46,139 nt of DNA from JBEIDK01 sp040383485 (GTDB lineage: Bacteria > Bacteroidota > Bacteroidia > UBA4408). Shown piece after piece: positions 1-8,537 of this stretch. The stretch covers positions 1 to 46,139 of the forward strand of contig JBEIDK010000011.1 in the NCBI GenBank assembly GCA_040383485.1, given 5' to 3'. Both the position numbers and the translations under genes were made by a program. Under the pieces are notes generated by a model that did not search any database, had not been told where the DNA came from, and worked only from the letters and a program-made list of their open reading frames with translations. Numbering within the stretch: the stretch's first letter is position 1; each line of letters begins with the position of its first letter.

Positions 1-633
1 ATGTAAAAAATCGAATAAATTAATTCCTACTAAAGATTCACCAATAGTATAACCGAGAAGTTCTAATGCCTTGTTATTAGCAGTAACAACGATACCGTTG
101 CGATGAATTAAAACGCCATCTGGTACAAAATTTAATAAATAATTATAGTTTAAAATATCTTTACTAAAATTATTTAATGAAAGGTTTTTATCGTCATTTA
201 TCAAAGTGATAAAAACCTGGTAGATAATAGAACTATTAACCCGTATTGGAATAACTTTTACTAGAACCTTAATCGCATTATTATTTAAGTAAATTTTAAT
301 GCCACTGCTATATTTATTATAAACAAAAAAATACAATAATTTTTTTAATAAAAATTCAGAGTATTCAGGGTCTACTTCCTTCAATGTTAAGAACTGAACT
401 ATTGGTTTTTTTAATATTTCATTACTTCTTAATTTGAATTCTTTTAAGAATGATTTTGAAATATCAGTTATAAATCCATTTTGATTTAAGATAACATACT
501 TGTCATTAAAATCAGAAATATCTGCATGGTCTAAATAGCTGCCTTCTTTTAAGAATATATCGTTTAAGATATCACCTAAGTAATTATTTCTAATAATTTC
601 TCTATCGGTTTTGTGAATAATTTTTTTTTTCAC
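1..633 (-). CDS. PAS-domain sensory protein, 3' part missing
   Basis: This reading frame is open from a GTG at 633 to the left edge (211 codons seen). It follows an in-frame stop at 637-639, so the GTG is the only likely start. The product starts with a Lys-rich tail (VKKKIIHKTDR, GTG read as Met). I see two PAS-like segments: residues about 35-110, around NQNGFITDISKSFLKEF, and residues about 160-211, around DGVLIHRNGIVVTANNKALE and LLGYTIGESLVGINLFDF. PAS domains sense ligands or redox state and usually precede a kinase or cyclase output domain, which would lie beyond the window. No membrane segment is visible in this part. It starts 11 nt after the MORN gene and is probably co-transcribed with it. 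Confidence 0.75.
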   Translation of the reverse strand, partial: MKKKIIHKTDREIIRNNYLGDILNDIFLKEGSYLDHADISDFNDKYVILNQNGFITDISKSFLKEFKLRSNEILKKPIVQFLTLKEVDPEYSEFLLKKLLYFFVYNKYSSGIKIYLNNNAIKVLVKVIPIRVNSSIIYQVFITLINDDKNLSLNNFSKDILNYNYLLNFVPDGVLIHRNGIVVTANNKALELLGYTIGESLVGINLFDFLH

Positions 634-644
634 TATTCAATTAA

Positions 645-2288
645 CTATTTTACTATAAATTGTTCAGATTCCCTATTAATAATTGTTTCTTTATTAAAAG
701 GTATATTCATACCGTCTATTTTTAATTCTTCACCAGACTTATATAAAATTGTAGAAATAATATTTCCTTCGACATCTAAGTGTCTCCATTTCCCTTCTTT
801 TTGTCCCATAATAAACTCGCCTTCTTCGCATATTCGTCCGTTATCATAATAATAAATATGCTTTCCATTTTCCTGTCCATCAACATACTTTCCTTTGTGT
901 TGTAATTTTCCTGTACTTAGGTAATAATACTTCCATTCATCATACTTTACACCAACCTTATAATTACCTTCTTCCCTAAAATCATTATCCTCTACAAACC
1001 AAAAACCATCTTGTTCACCATCTAAATAACTACCTTTTGTAATTACCTTACCACTATCAGAATATTCACGCATTTCATCTATAGGGACACCTTTTTCAAA
1101 AGATTCTTCGCGCAAAATATTGCCTGACTCATAATACCATTTCCAAATACCATCAGGCTTTCCTTTAATATATTTGCCAATTTGTTCTTTATTTCCGTTT
1201 TGATGATAGTATTTCCAACCTCCAATTTTTTTTCCCATTTCATACAAGCCTTCTGCTTTGATTTCACCAGTAGGATAAAATTCTTTCCAAGGACCTTGTT
1301 GCAAACCTCTTTCATCATAAATTCCTTCTGCTATTAAATCTCCATTTTTATAAAACTTAGAATTATTTACGTTGCCATCTTTGTCATAAAATCTTGTTAC
1401 TCCTTCAAGAATACCTTGCTTAGCTGTACCACTTGATTTTAAAGAACCGTCTTCATAATATTCCTTTTTCACATCAAGCTTTACCAATTCCTTAGCATTT
1501 TTCTGAAGAACACCATCAATCCACTTTTCCGTTTTTATTAAATCTCCTTTCAAATTAAATTCCTTCAGGTACCCATTTAATTTATCATCACTATAAGTGC
1601 AAACAATTTTCTCTTTATCAGTATTTTCAAAAAAAGTTTTGAAAACACCATTCTTTTTACCAAGTCTGTCGGTTCTATTTATTCGTTCTTCTCTGCCTAT
1701 AAATCCATTTTTGTAATTTGTAAGTGTTATAATTATTCCGTCTTTATTAAATTCTTTTCCTAAACCATTTTCCTTACCATCAACAAAAGGAACATGCTTA
1801 AATCTATATCCATTCTTGTAATAGAAAGAAAAGCCTTGTTTTATGTCATTAATAAAGTGCTCCTCCACTAATAGTTTATTTGAATCAGGTTCAAAGGATC
1901 TTTTATATCCATTTTTTTTTCCTTGTTTATAAGAAAAAGTGTTCACTATATTTCCCTTTTCATTGTAAAATTTCCAGATACTATCTAGTTGGTAATCAAT
2001 TCTATTACCTTCTGACTTCAGAATACCTGTAGGGTAATATGTCTTCCAATAACCATCTACCTTTCCTGCTTTTAAAGTTCCTTCACTACTAATTTTTCCG
2101 TTTGAATGGTAAAACTTAACAAAGCCATCCGTAACTTTGGAGGTATCTTGAGAAAAAGTATTAATTGACAAAAAAATAAGTATTACTAATAATATTCGTA
2201 ATAGTCTTTTAAAACCAAGAACATGCTCAAGTAAACTTGATTTATTAATAAAAATAATGATTTGATATTTTTTAATTAGTGATTTCAT
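645..2288 (-). CDS. MORN/YwqK-repeat protein, probably exported
   Basis: This 547-residue protein is built almost wholly of about a dozen 22-24-residue repeats of the form DGxWKxYYxxGxxxxEGxYxxGK, the MORN_2/YwqK type common in Bacteroidota. Examples are DGYWKTYYPTGILKSEG and DGIWKWYYESGNILREESF. A hydrophobic stretch at residues about 28-45 (LLRILLVILIFLSINTFSQ) looks like a signal peptide or lipid-free export signal with an unusually long N-region. No better in-frame start lies nearer to it, so I keep the ATG at 2288. That ATG is 2 nt after the nadA stop, which implies translational coupling. The repeats form beta-hairpin solenoids. The function is unknown, and I see no toxin partner beside it. 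Confidence 0.8.
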   Translation of the reverse strand: MKSLIKKYQIIIFINKSSLLEHVLGFKRLLRILLVILIFLSINTFSQDTSKVTDGFVKFYHSNGKISSEGTLKAGKVDGYWKTYYPTGILKSEGNRIDYQLDSIWKFYNEKGNIVNTFSYKQGKKNGYKRSFEPDSNKLLVEEHFINDIKQGFSFYYKNGYRFKHVPFVDGKENGLGKEFNKDGIIITLTNYKNGFIGREERINRTDRLGKKNGVFKTFFENTDKEKIVCTYSDDKLNGYLKEFNLKGDLIKTEKWIDGVLQKNAKELVKLDVKKEYYEDGSLKSSGTAKQGILEGVTRFYDKDGNVNNSKFYKNGDLIAEGIYDERGLQQGPWKEFYPTGEIKAEGLYEMGKKIGGWKYYHQNGNKEQIGKYIKGKPDGIWKWYYESGNILREESFEKGVPIDEMREYSDSGKVITKGSYLDGEQDGFWFVEDNDFREEGNYKVGVKYDEWKYYYLSTGKLQHKGKYVDGQENGKHIYYYDNGRICEEGEFIMGQKEGKWRHLDVEGNIISTILYKSGEELKIDGMNIPFNKETIINRESEQFIVK

Positions 2289-2290
2289 TT

Positions 2291-3223
2291 TTACAAACCA
2301 AGTTGTTGAGATAGTTCAAGCATTCGTCTTATAGATAACTCGGCCTTTTCTCTAACTTGCTCCTTCAAAACAATTTCAGGCGTTTCATTTTTTAAACATA
2401 AATATAATTTTTCAAGCGTATTTAGTTTCATGTGAGGGCAATCATTACAAGCACACTGGTTATTTGGAGGGCTAGGGATAAATGTTTTGTTAGGACTTGC
2501 CTTTTGCATTGCGTGAATAATTCCTGTTTCAGTAACAACAATGAATGATTGTGCATCATTACTTACTGTATAGTTTAACAATGCAGTTGTGCTGCCAATA
2601 AAATCTGCTAATGCTAATACTTGTTCCTCGCATTCAGGATGTGCAATTATTTTAGCCTCTGGATTTTGACTTTTTAAAATGGCAATTTTCTTTTGAGAAA
2701 AAATTTCATGTACCATACAGCTGCCATCCCAAAGCAACATATTTCTTTTTGTTTTTTCGTTGATATATCTTCCAAGGTTTTTATCTGGAGCAAATATAAT
2801 TGGTTGATTCTTTGGAAGACTTTCAACAATTTGAATAGCATTTGAGGAAGTACAAACAATATCTGTTAATGCCTTTATTTCTGCTGTGCAATTAACATAA
2901 GAAATAACAAGATGATTAGGATTTTCAGACTTAAATGTTGCAAATTTATCAGGCGGACAACTGTCAGCTAAACTACATCCTGCATTTAGGTCAGGCAATA
3001 AAACCTTTTTTTGAGGGCATAATATTTTAGCAGTTTCAGCCATAAAATGAACACCTGCGAAAACAATAATATCTGCTTGAGTTTTAGCAGCTTGTTGAGA
3101 TAATCCCAAACTATCACCTAAAAAGTCAGCGACATCTTGTATGTCAGCATCTTGGTAGTAATGTGCTAGTATAACTGCATTTTTTTCTTTTTTAAGTTTG
3201 TTTATTTCATTAAATAAAACCAT
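2291..3223 (-). CDS. nadA: Quinolinate synthase NadA
   Basis: NadA condenses iminoaspartate with dihydroxyacetone phosphate to make quinolinate in de novo NAD synthesis, using an oxygen-sensitive 4Fe-4S cluster in the cytoplasm. The 310 residues have the usual family length. The three expected cluster cysteines are present: C83 (NAGCSLADSC), C169 (WDGSCMVHE) and C262 (NDCPHMKLNTLEKL). The N-terminal AHYYQDADIQDVADF block and the GSTTALLNY block are also typical. The start at 3223 follows a good promoter (3247-3277) by about 20 nt. It leads a minus-strand operon with the MORN protein. nadB and nadC are not in the window. Confidence 0.96.
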   Translation of the reverse strand: MVLFNEINKLKKEKNAVILAHYYQDADIQDVADFLGDSLGLSQQAAKTQADIIVFAGVHFMAETAKILCPQKKVLLPDLNAGCSLADSCPPDKFATFKSENPNHLVISYVNCTAEIKALTDIVCTSSNAIQIVESLPKNQPIIFAPDKNLGRYINEKTKRNMLLWDGSCMVHEIFSQKKIAILKSQNPEAKIIAHPECEEQVLALADFIGSTTALLNYTVSNDAQSFIVVTETGIIHAMQKASPNKTFIPSPPNNQCACNDCPHMKLNTLEKLYLCLKNETPEIVLKEQVREKAELSIRRMLELSQQLGL

Positions 3224-3246
3224 TCAATAATCAGATATAATTGAAG

Positions 3247-3277
3247 CAAAGCTAATCTTAATTTAATACCGAAGCAA
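3247..3277 (-). promoter_or_regulatory. Predicted promoter of nadA
   Basis: On the minus strand, TTG (3275-3277) is followed after 20 nt by TAGCTTTG (3247-3254), an exact match to the Bacteroidota -7 box TAnnTTTG. Transcription would begin near 3241, giving a leader of about 20 nt before the nadA start codon. Confidence 0.65.
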
Positions 3278-3391
3278 TCAAAAATTACAAAATTTATTAA
3301 TTTTAAAATCAAATAAAAAATGAACAAACTATTAAATAACAATATATTTTTTTTGAAATTTTTTAAAAGAAAATGTTATTATTATTAGTAC

Positions 3392-3902
3392 TGTTAATAA
3401 CGGTATAACTTTTTATTTTTTCATTTGATTTCTGATTTATAAAATGATATGAACAGCTTATTAATAAATTGTTTTTATGAAGTTATTGATAACAAGGAAG
3501 TTAATAGTTAATAAACACAATGTCGATAATTATTATTGTTATTAAATCAATTAGATAATAATCAACAATACCCATAAAAAACAGTTAATAACTCTCTAGG
3601 AAAAACCGGTTAAAAAAAGCGGATAATTACTTTTTTATTACAAGCAAAATTTAATAATCAAAAAGCAACTTATTTAATACTTTTTTATGAGCATGATACT
3701 TCTGTTTTAAACAAAAAATATGTTGATAATTTATTAAATAAACACATTGATAATCAAGGGTAAAACTTATTAAGATTAGTTGTGATGTTAATAACAAGTT
3801 GTATCGTTAATTTCTATTTTTAATTAAATATTTAGTATCGATTTATAATTAAATGGATATCAAATAAATGAGTCAACCATTAAAATAAATTACTGTTGAT
3901 AA
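3392..3902. other. Gene-free AT-rich stretch with DnaA-box-like motifs; possible origin
   Basis: The gap from 3224 to 3965 has no plausible gene. Within it, motifs close to TGTGGATAA (the reverse of the DnaA box TTATCCACA) recur. TGTTGATAA occurs at 3721 and 3894, TGTCGATAA at 3521, and TGTTAATAAC at 3392 and 3786. AGTTAATAA occurs at 3506 and 3583, TATTGATAA at 3484, CATTGATAA at 3745 and GCGGATAA at 3619. One in the opposite orientation, TAATCAACA, lies at 3559. That makes about eleven in 510 bp, nearly all in one direction. None is a perfect consensus box. The calling of an origin is inference, and low-complexity AT sequence could mimic it. Confidence 0.4.
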
Positions 3903-3910
3903 GTATTTAT

Positions 3911-3946
3911 GTAAAATAAAAATCCCCGCCTTTTTGAGGCAGGGAT
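3911..3946 (-). terminator. Rho-independent terminator after the acyl-CoA dehydrogenase
   Basis: Read on the minus strand, ATCCCTGCCT (3937-3946) pairs with AGGCGGGGAT (3922-3931) in a 10-bp stem with one G-U pair and a 5-nt loop. A T-rich run (3911-3921) follows. It lies 20 nt past the stop codon at 3966. Confidence 0.9.
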
Positions 3947-3965
3947 CAATAGTATTTAAAAGAAT

Positions 3966-5150
3966 TTATTCAAATGCACTAATGCCGGTTATGTCATATC
4001 CTGTAATAAGCAAATGAATATCATGTGTACCTTCATAAGTTATTACGCTTTCTAAGTTCATCATGTGTCTCATAATTGGATATTCTCCGGTAATGCCCAT
4101 TCCTCCATGTATCTGTCTTGCTTCACGAGCAATTGTCAATGCGGTATGCACACTATTACGTTTTGCCATAGATATTTGAGCAGGGTTAGCACGGTTCTCA
4201 TTTTTTAGAACCCCTAGTCTCCAAACCAAGAGTTGACCTTTTGTTATTTCAGTAATCATTTCGGCCAATTTCTTTTGTGTAAGTTGAAAAGCACCGATAG
4301 GTTTACCAAATTGTATTCTTTCTTTACTATAACGTAAAGCACTATCATAACAATCCATTGCGGCACCTAGCGCACCCCAAGCAATACCAAAACGAGCACT
4401 ATTTAAACAACTTAAAGGCCCCTTTAAGCCTTTAATGTTTGGTAATAAATTTTCTTTTGGAACTTTTACATTATCGAAAACTAATTCGCCTGTAGCACTA
4501 GCACGTAAGCTCCATTTGCCATGAGTTTCAGGAGTACTAAAGCCCTCCATTCCTCTTTCTACTATTAAACCATGTATTACTCCTTCTTCGTTTTTTGCCC
4601 AAACAACCGCAATATCAGCAAAAGGGGAGTTTGAAATCCACATTTTTGCACCATTCAATAAATAATGGTCGCCCATGTCCTTAAAGTTTGTTAGCATACC
4701 ATTAGGATTACTGCCATGATCCGGTTCTGTTAGTCCAAAGCAACCCATCCACTCGCCAGAGGCAAGTTTTGGCAAGTATTTTTTTCTTTGTTCTTCGCTA
4801 CCAAAACTATATATTGGATACATTACTAATGAGCTTTGAACACTGGCTGTGCTTCGCAATCCACTATCGCCACGTTCCAACTCTTGCATAATCAAACCGT
4901 ATGAAATCTGGTCAAGACCAGCCCCACCGTATTCAACAGGAATGTATGGGCCAAAGGCTCCAATTTCTGCTAATCCTTTTATCCATTGTTTTGGAAACTC
5001 TGCCTTTTGGCAAGCATCTTCTACAATTGGTGAAACTTCCTTTTTAACCCAAGCACGAGCCGTATCACGAATAAGTTTATGCTCATCCGTCAAAAGTTCA
5101 TCTAATAAGTAATAGTCAGGTTGTGTGTAAACATCAGTTTTAGCAGCCAT
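3966..5150 (-). CDS. Glutaryl-CoA dehydrogenase-type acyl-CoA dehydrogenase
   Basis: This FAD enzyme is predicted to oxidise and decarboxylate glutaryl-CoA to crotonyl-CoA in lysine/tryptophan breakdown, passing electrons to ETF. The 394 residues cover the whole acyl-CoA dehydrogenase fold. The catalytic base is E373 in ITYEGTHDIH. R99 in LRSTASVQSSLVMYP matches the arginine that binds the glutaryl carboxylate in this subfamily. CFGLTEPDHGSNPNGM and LRASATGELVFDNVKVP are the FAD/substrate strands. The C-terminal end, ITGISAF, is also subfamily-typical. It is a single gene with its own terminator and no pathway neighbours. The general family is certain and the glutaryl specificity is likely. 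Confidence 0.9.
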   Translation of the reverse strand: MAAKTDVYTQPDYYLLDELLTDEHKLIRDTARAWVKKEVSPIVEDACQKAEFPKQWIKGLAEIGAFGPYIPVEYGGAGLDQISYGLIMQELERGDSGLRSTASVQSSLVMYPIYSFGSEEQRKKYLPKLASGEWMGCFGLTEPDHGSNPNGMLTNFKDMGDHYLLNGAKMWISNSPFADIAVVWAKNEEGVIHGLIVERGMEGFSTPETHGKWSLRASATGELVFDNVKVPKENLLPNIKGLKGPLSCLNSARFGIAWGALGAAMDCYDSALRYSKERIQFGKPIGAFQLTQKKLAEMITEITKGQLLVWRLGVLKNENRANPAQISMAKRNSVHTALTIAREARQIHGGMGITGEYPIMRHMMNLESVITYEGTHDIHLLITGYDITGISAFE

Positions 5151-5236
5151 ATTTTTTTATATTTGGAGCGCGAAATTATAAAATTATACAACACTATAAT
5201 AGCCTAGTTGTTTATTTTATTTGAAAGTGATTTTTT

Positions 5237-5944
5237 ATGATAGTTGATTTATTTATTCCTTGTTACGTTGATCAATTTGCACCCCAAACGGCCTGGAATA
5301 TGATTAAGATTTTGGAAAGCCTTGGATGTGCCGTTAATTATAACCACGAACAAACATGTTGTGGACATCCAGCGTTCGAAAGCGGCTATTGGGATGACGC
5401 AAAGGAGGTAGGGGAGAAGTTTATAAAAGAATTTACAAACGAAAGATACGTAATTTCTCCTTCAGCTTCATGTGTTGATTTTGTAGATAAGAGATATGGA
5501 GAAATGTTTGCAAACTCTTCGTCTTTGAACGAATATAAGGTACTACAAAAGAATCTTTATGAGTTTTCGGATTTTGTAGTAAATGTTCTTAAACTAACAA
5601 ACATAGGTGCGACATTAAATAAAAAAGTTGCCTTGATTGACTTTTGCAGATGCAGGCCAGAAGTAAAGAATGCAGAAGTATTATTGCAGAAAGTAAAAGG
5701 ATTAGAGTTAGTAAAAATAGAAAATGAGTGCTGTGGTTTTGGAGGTATGTTTTCAATTAATTATGAACCGGTATCGGTAAGTATGGCCGAGCAGCTTGTA
5801 GATAAGGCAATAGCATTAGGGGCAGACATTATAGTTGGTACGGAGGCAAATTGTTTAATGCACCTTAATGCCTACATTCAAAGTTCTCAAAAGCCAATAA
5901 AAACAATGCACCTAGTTGATTTATTGTCGGAGGGTTGGGTATAA
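5237..5944 (+). CDS. LutA/GlcF-like cysteine-rich domain protein
   Basis: The 235-residue protein has two cysteine-rich (CCG) domains. The first holds C9 (IPCYVDQFAP) and C41-C42 in TCCGHPAFESG. The second has DFCRCRPE and C165-C166 in ECCGFGGMF, with ADIIVGTEANCLMHL near the end. This is the layout of LutA/YkgE, the subunit of the LutABC lactate-oxidising iron-sulfur complex, also related to the GlcF and HdrB C-terminal halves. lutB and lutC are absent nearby. The only possible partner is the FAD oxidase at 36476, more than 30 kb away. It runs convergently with the next gene (12 nt apart). Confidence 0.85.
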   Translation: MIVDLFIPCYVDQFAPQTAWNMIKILESLGCAVNYNHEQTCCGHPAFESGYWDDAKEVGEKFIKEFTNERYVISPSASCVDFVDKRYGEMFANSSSLNEYKVLQKNLYEFSDFVVNVLKLTNIGATLNKKVALIDFCRCRPEVKNAEVLLQKVKGLELVKIENECCGFGGMFSINYEPVSVSMAEQLVDKAIALGADIIVGTEANCLMHLNAYIQSSQKPIKTMHLVDLLSEGWV

Positions 5945-5956
5945 ATAAGAGTATTA

Positions 5957-6925
5957 TTAATTATTTTCTATTTCCAGAATAACATTTCCTGTTTTTTGCC
6001 CAGACTCGACATAATGATATGCATCAACGATTTGCTCAAGTTTGTAACTCTTATCAATAACAGGCTTGAACGCACCAATTTCAGCCATCGTTTTTAAAAA
6101 TAATACATCTTCTTTATTGATTGATGGAATTGGAAACAACACCTTCTTGCCTCCAATGATTGGCGTAATCATTGCCAACCATATGTTCTCAGCATTTTTA
6201 CCTAACTCAGTAGAAATGTAGACTCCTTTTTCTGTCAGCAATGGCTTGCAGATATGGAATGAACTTTTACCAACAGCATCAAAAATGAATTCGAATTTGG
6301 TTTGAGTTGTTGTAAAATCTTGTATTTGATAGTCAATAACAACATCGGCCCCAAGCGATTTTAATAGAGTTACATTTTTAGTGTTACAAACTGCAGTAAC
6401 ATGCACACCAAAATATTTTAGAAGTTGAACAGCCGCAGAACCAATGGCACCGGTAGCGCCATAAACCATAGCGCTTTGACCTTTTGTTATTTTAGAGGCC
6501 CTGATGTTATTGAGTGCATAATGAGAGCCTTCAGTTAAGGCCGCGGCTACCTTGAAATCAAGGTTTGTTGGCATTAAGGTGATTGCGCTACTTTCCTCTG
6601 TAGTAAGGAATTCTGCATGTCCACCAAAAGTTTTATCGTTGTAACCAAATACCCTATTGCCCGGTTTAAATGTTGTAACAGCCTTGCCAACTTCTTCGAC
6701 AATGCCAGAAAACTCATTACCTAATATAGGATAATTTGGCTTGAATAATCCACTCCAAAACCTTGAAATAAAATATTCTGCGCTTCGGAAACCGGAGTCG
6801 GTTCTGTTTACTGTTGAAGCGTATACTTTAACTAATACTTCATTGTCTTTGGGAATTGGCTTATCAACTTCCATCAATGAAGCTACTTCGGGCGGGCCAT
6901 ATTTATTATAAATGATTGCTTTCAT
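5957..6925 (-). CDS. MDR-family NAD(P)-dependent oxidoreductase (quinone reductase-like)
   Basis: The 322-residue protein is a medium-chain dehydrogenase/reductase. The N-terminal GroES-like fold contains PILGNEFSGIVEEVGKAV. The nucleotide-binding motif VYGATGAIGSAAVQLLKYFG (about 154-173) leads the Rossmann domain. The usual structural-zinc cysteines are missing, so it is of the zinc-free quinone oxidoreductase/enoyl reductase type. The substrate cannot be told from sequence. It is a cytoplasmic enzyme read on its own. The next upstream minus-strand gene is the broken DoxX gene, 55 nt away. Confidence 0.87.
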   Translation of the reverse strand: MKAIIYNKYGPPEVASLMEVDKPIPKDNEVLVKVYASTVNRTDSGFRSAEYFISRFWSGLFKPNYPILGNEFSGIVEEVGKAVTTFKPGNRVFGYNDKTFGGHAEFLTTEESSAITLMPTNLDFKVAAALTEGSHYALNNIRASKITKGQSAMVYGATGAIGSAAVQLLKYFGVHVTAVCNTKNVTLLKSLGADVVIDYQIQDFTTTQTKFEFIFDAVGKSSFHICKPLLTEKGVYISTELGKNAENIWLAMITPIIGGKKVLFPIPSINKEDVLFLKTMAEIGAFKPVIDKSYKLEQIVDAYHYVESGQKTGNVILEIENN

Positions 6926-6980
6926 ATTCTTTTTAGCATAGGCATGCCAACTTTAAAACTAATCTTAATAACTTCTTTCA

Positions 6981-7414
6981 TCACTTAATCTTAAATAGAA
7001 AGATATCAGCAGAAAATTTGCCAGGACCAGTAAATAACAGAACTATATATATTAAGAAATAATTAAACGCCGAATTTATTTCCATTCCGTTTTCAACGGC
7101 GCTAATTAGCTCAAATGAATCTAGATAAAAAGCGATATAGCCCATACAAAATAACAAGAAAAAAAGCGCTGCACAAGTCAAAAGTCCGATAATTAGCAGA
7201 ATTCTGCGAATATGGTAAGTGATAGAGGGGCGGCGCCTGTAAAACCAAATAGATTTACCTTGTTTTGCCAAAAATCACTAGTAACCATTTCGGAATAATG
7301 ACTTAGTTTTTGATACCCATAAAATGACATGGTTAAACCAACCGTTATTCGAAGAATTAAAACTCCTAAATCAAGGTTGAGGGGCAGTGAAGATAAAAGC
7401 TCTTGTAGTTTCAT
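6981..7414 (-). pseudogene. DoxX-family membrane protein gene, frameshifted
   Basis: Two reading frames together make one DoxX-type four-helix membrane protein. The 5' part (7414 down to about 7193) encodes LDLGVLILRITVGLTMSFYG and NLFGFTGAAPLSLTIFAEFC and then stops. The continuation is in another frame, with LLIIGLLTCAALFFLLFCMG, then a loop, then FNYFLIYIVLLFTGPGKFSA to the stop at 6981. The switch lies near 7190-7200. Compared with usual DoxX proteins, about four residues plus part of a codon seem lost at the break, which fits a small deletion. DoxX proteins act in quinol or thiosulfate oxidation or in unknown membrane redox roles. A sequencing or assembly error is the other explanation. 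Confidence 0.7.
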
Positions 7415-7461
7415 AATTTTTAGTTTTTAATAAATAAAAGGTAATGAGGATTTTATAGGTA

Positions 7462-7968
7462 TTATCTAATTTCTGGCAAATTAACAACCTTATGTATAAT
7501 TCCCAAATCAAACAATTGTTGCTGTGTTAAAAGTAAAAAAGAAAGACCGATGAATAATATAATAATTCTAATTAGTAACTTATTGCTAGGTGTTTTATTA
7601 TAAAATTCAAGAAAAACAGTAAGGGCGGTTACAGAAAGTCCGCTAATCAACATGGATTTATTCCCAGGCCAATTTTGTATTGAAAATAAAATTCCGATAT
7701 AAAGAATAGACATTCCCCAGCCTTTTAGATAATTAATAAAACGTAGCAATTTATTATTTTCACTATTTTCAGTTTCGTCAAAAGCACTTAAAAAGGAACT
7801 TAGCGAAAGTAAAGAAAGAGACACGACAACAATAAAACCACTAGATGAAATGTGTTGTGTTTTAAGTACTACAGCAATAAAGGCAATCGCTAAAAGGTAG
7901 GGTTCTGATTTAGAACGAATGGCTTTTGTTTTCTTTGAGATTAATTTTACTGATTCGTTATTATTCAC
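7462..7968 (-). CDS. Small polytopic membrane protein of unknown function
   Basis: The 168-residue protein has a charged N-terminus and about four hydrophobic helices: YLLAIAFIAVVLK, GFIVVVSLSLLSLSSFL, GWGMSILYIGILFSI and the C-terminal pair around LLIRIIILFIGLSFLLL. I do not recognise the family. The start is a GTG at 7968, chosen because a good promoter (7994-8022) ends about 20 nt upstream and there is no other start that keeps the first helix. It lies between the broken DoxX gene and the divergent groES. Confidence 0.7.
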   Translation of the reverse strand: MNNNESVKLISKKTKAIRSKSEPYLLAIAFIAVVLKTQHISSSGFIVVVSLSLLSLSSFLSAFDETENSENNKLLRFINYLKGWGMSILYIGILFSIQNWPGNKSMLISGLSVTALTVFLEFYNKTPSNKLLIRIIILFIGLSFLLLTQQQLFDLGIIHKVVNLPEIR

Positions 7969-7993
7969 AATACTCGGTTTAAAGTTTAAGTGC

Positions 7994-8022
7994 CAAAATT
8001 ATATTTTTATTGAAAATAGCAA
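7994..8022 (-). promoter_or_regulatory. Predicted promoter of the 7968 membrane-protein gene
   Basis: On the minus strand, TTG (8020-8022) is followed after 18 nt by TAATTTTG (7994-8001), an exact TAnnTTTG box. Transcription should start near 7988, about 20 nt before the GTG start. Confidence 0.6.
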
Positions 8023-8173
8023 GTATGTTTCAAAATATTACTGCCAAAAAAACAGACAGAAACAATAATTAGTAGAAATTTTGTCAAGGAATTAAGGCAA
8101 TAAAGCGCTTGGCATAATTGATGACAAGCCACAACCACAAATAAAAAATTATAAACTTTAATAATAATAAAAA

Positions 8174-8443
8174 ATGAAAGTAACTCCTTTAGCAGACAGG
8201 GTGTTGGTAGAACCAGCAGCTGCAGAAGAAAAAACAGCAGGTGGAATCATTATTCCAGACACAGCAAAAGAAAAACCAATGCGCGGAACAGTAATCGCAG
8301 CAGGTACTGGCAAAAAAGATGAGCCAATGACAGTAAAAGTTGGCGATACAGTATTGTACGGCAAATATGCAGGCACTGAATTAAACGTAGATGGTAAAGA
8401 TTTATTAATCATGCGTGAATCAGATATTTTTTGTATCATATAA
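8174..8443 (+). CDS. groES: Co-chaperonin GroES
   Basis: GroES forms the heptameric lid of the GroEL folding chamber in the cytoplasm. The 89 residues (slightly short for the family) contain the N-terminal LADRVLVEPAAAEEKTAGGI, with the mobile loop around GGIIIPDTAKEKP, and the C-terminal LLIMRESDIFCII strand. It is followed by groEL after 94 nt. I looked for the CIRCE operator (TTAGCACTC and its inverted partner) upstream and did not find it, so HrcA control is not supported. I also saw no exact TAnnTTTG box upstream. Confidence 0.97.
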   Translation: MKVTPLADRVLVEPAAAEEKTAGGIIIPDTAKEKPMRGTVIAAGTGKKDEPMTVKVGDTVLYGKYAGTELNVDGKDLLIMRESDIFCII

Positions 8444-8460
8444 ATTAATTTTAAATGTTG

Positions 8461-8530
8461 AATTTTGAATGCTGAATACATTCGAATCTCAACATTATTA
8501 TTCAAAACTCATAATTCATAATTCAAAATT
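8461..8530. repeat. Inverted repeat in the groES-groEL gap
   Basis: AATTTTGAAT (8461-8470) is exactly complementary to ATTCAAAATT (8521-8530), enclosing 50 nt rich in ATTCATAATTC-type motifs. It could fold in the groESL mRNA between the two cistrons. Its role is unknown. Confidence 0.55.
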
Positions 8531-8537
8531 TTAAACA

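Noticed and set aside
8000..8173. CIRCE heat-shock operator upstream of groES
   Set aside because: I searched by eye for TTAGCACTC and its inverted partner and saw neither.
8158..8505. Minus-strand frame opposite groES
   Set aside because: It covers groES exactly and has no independent signals.
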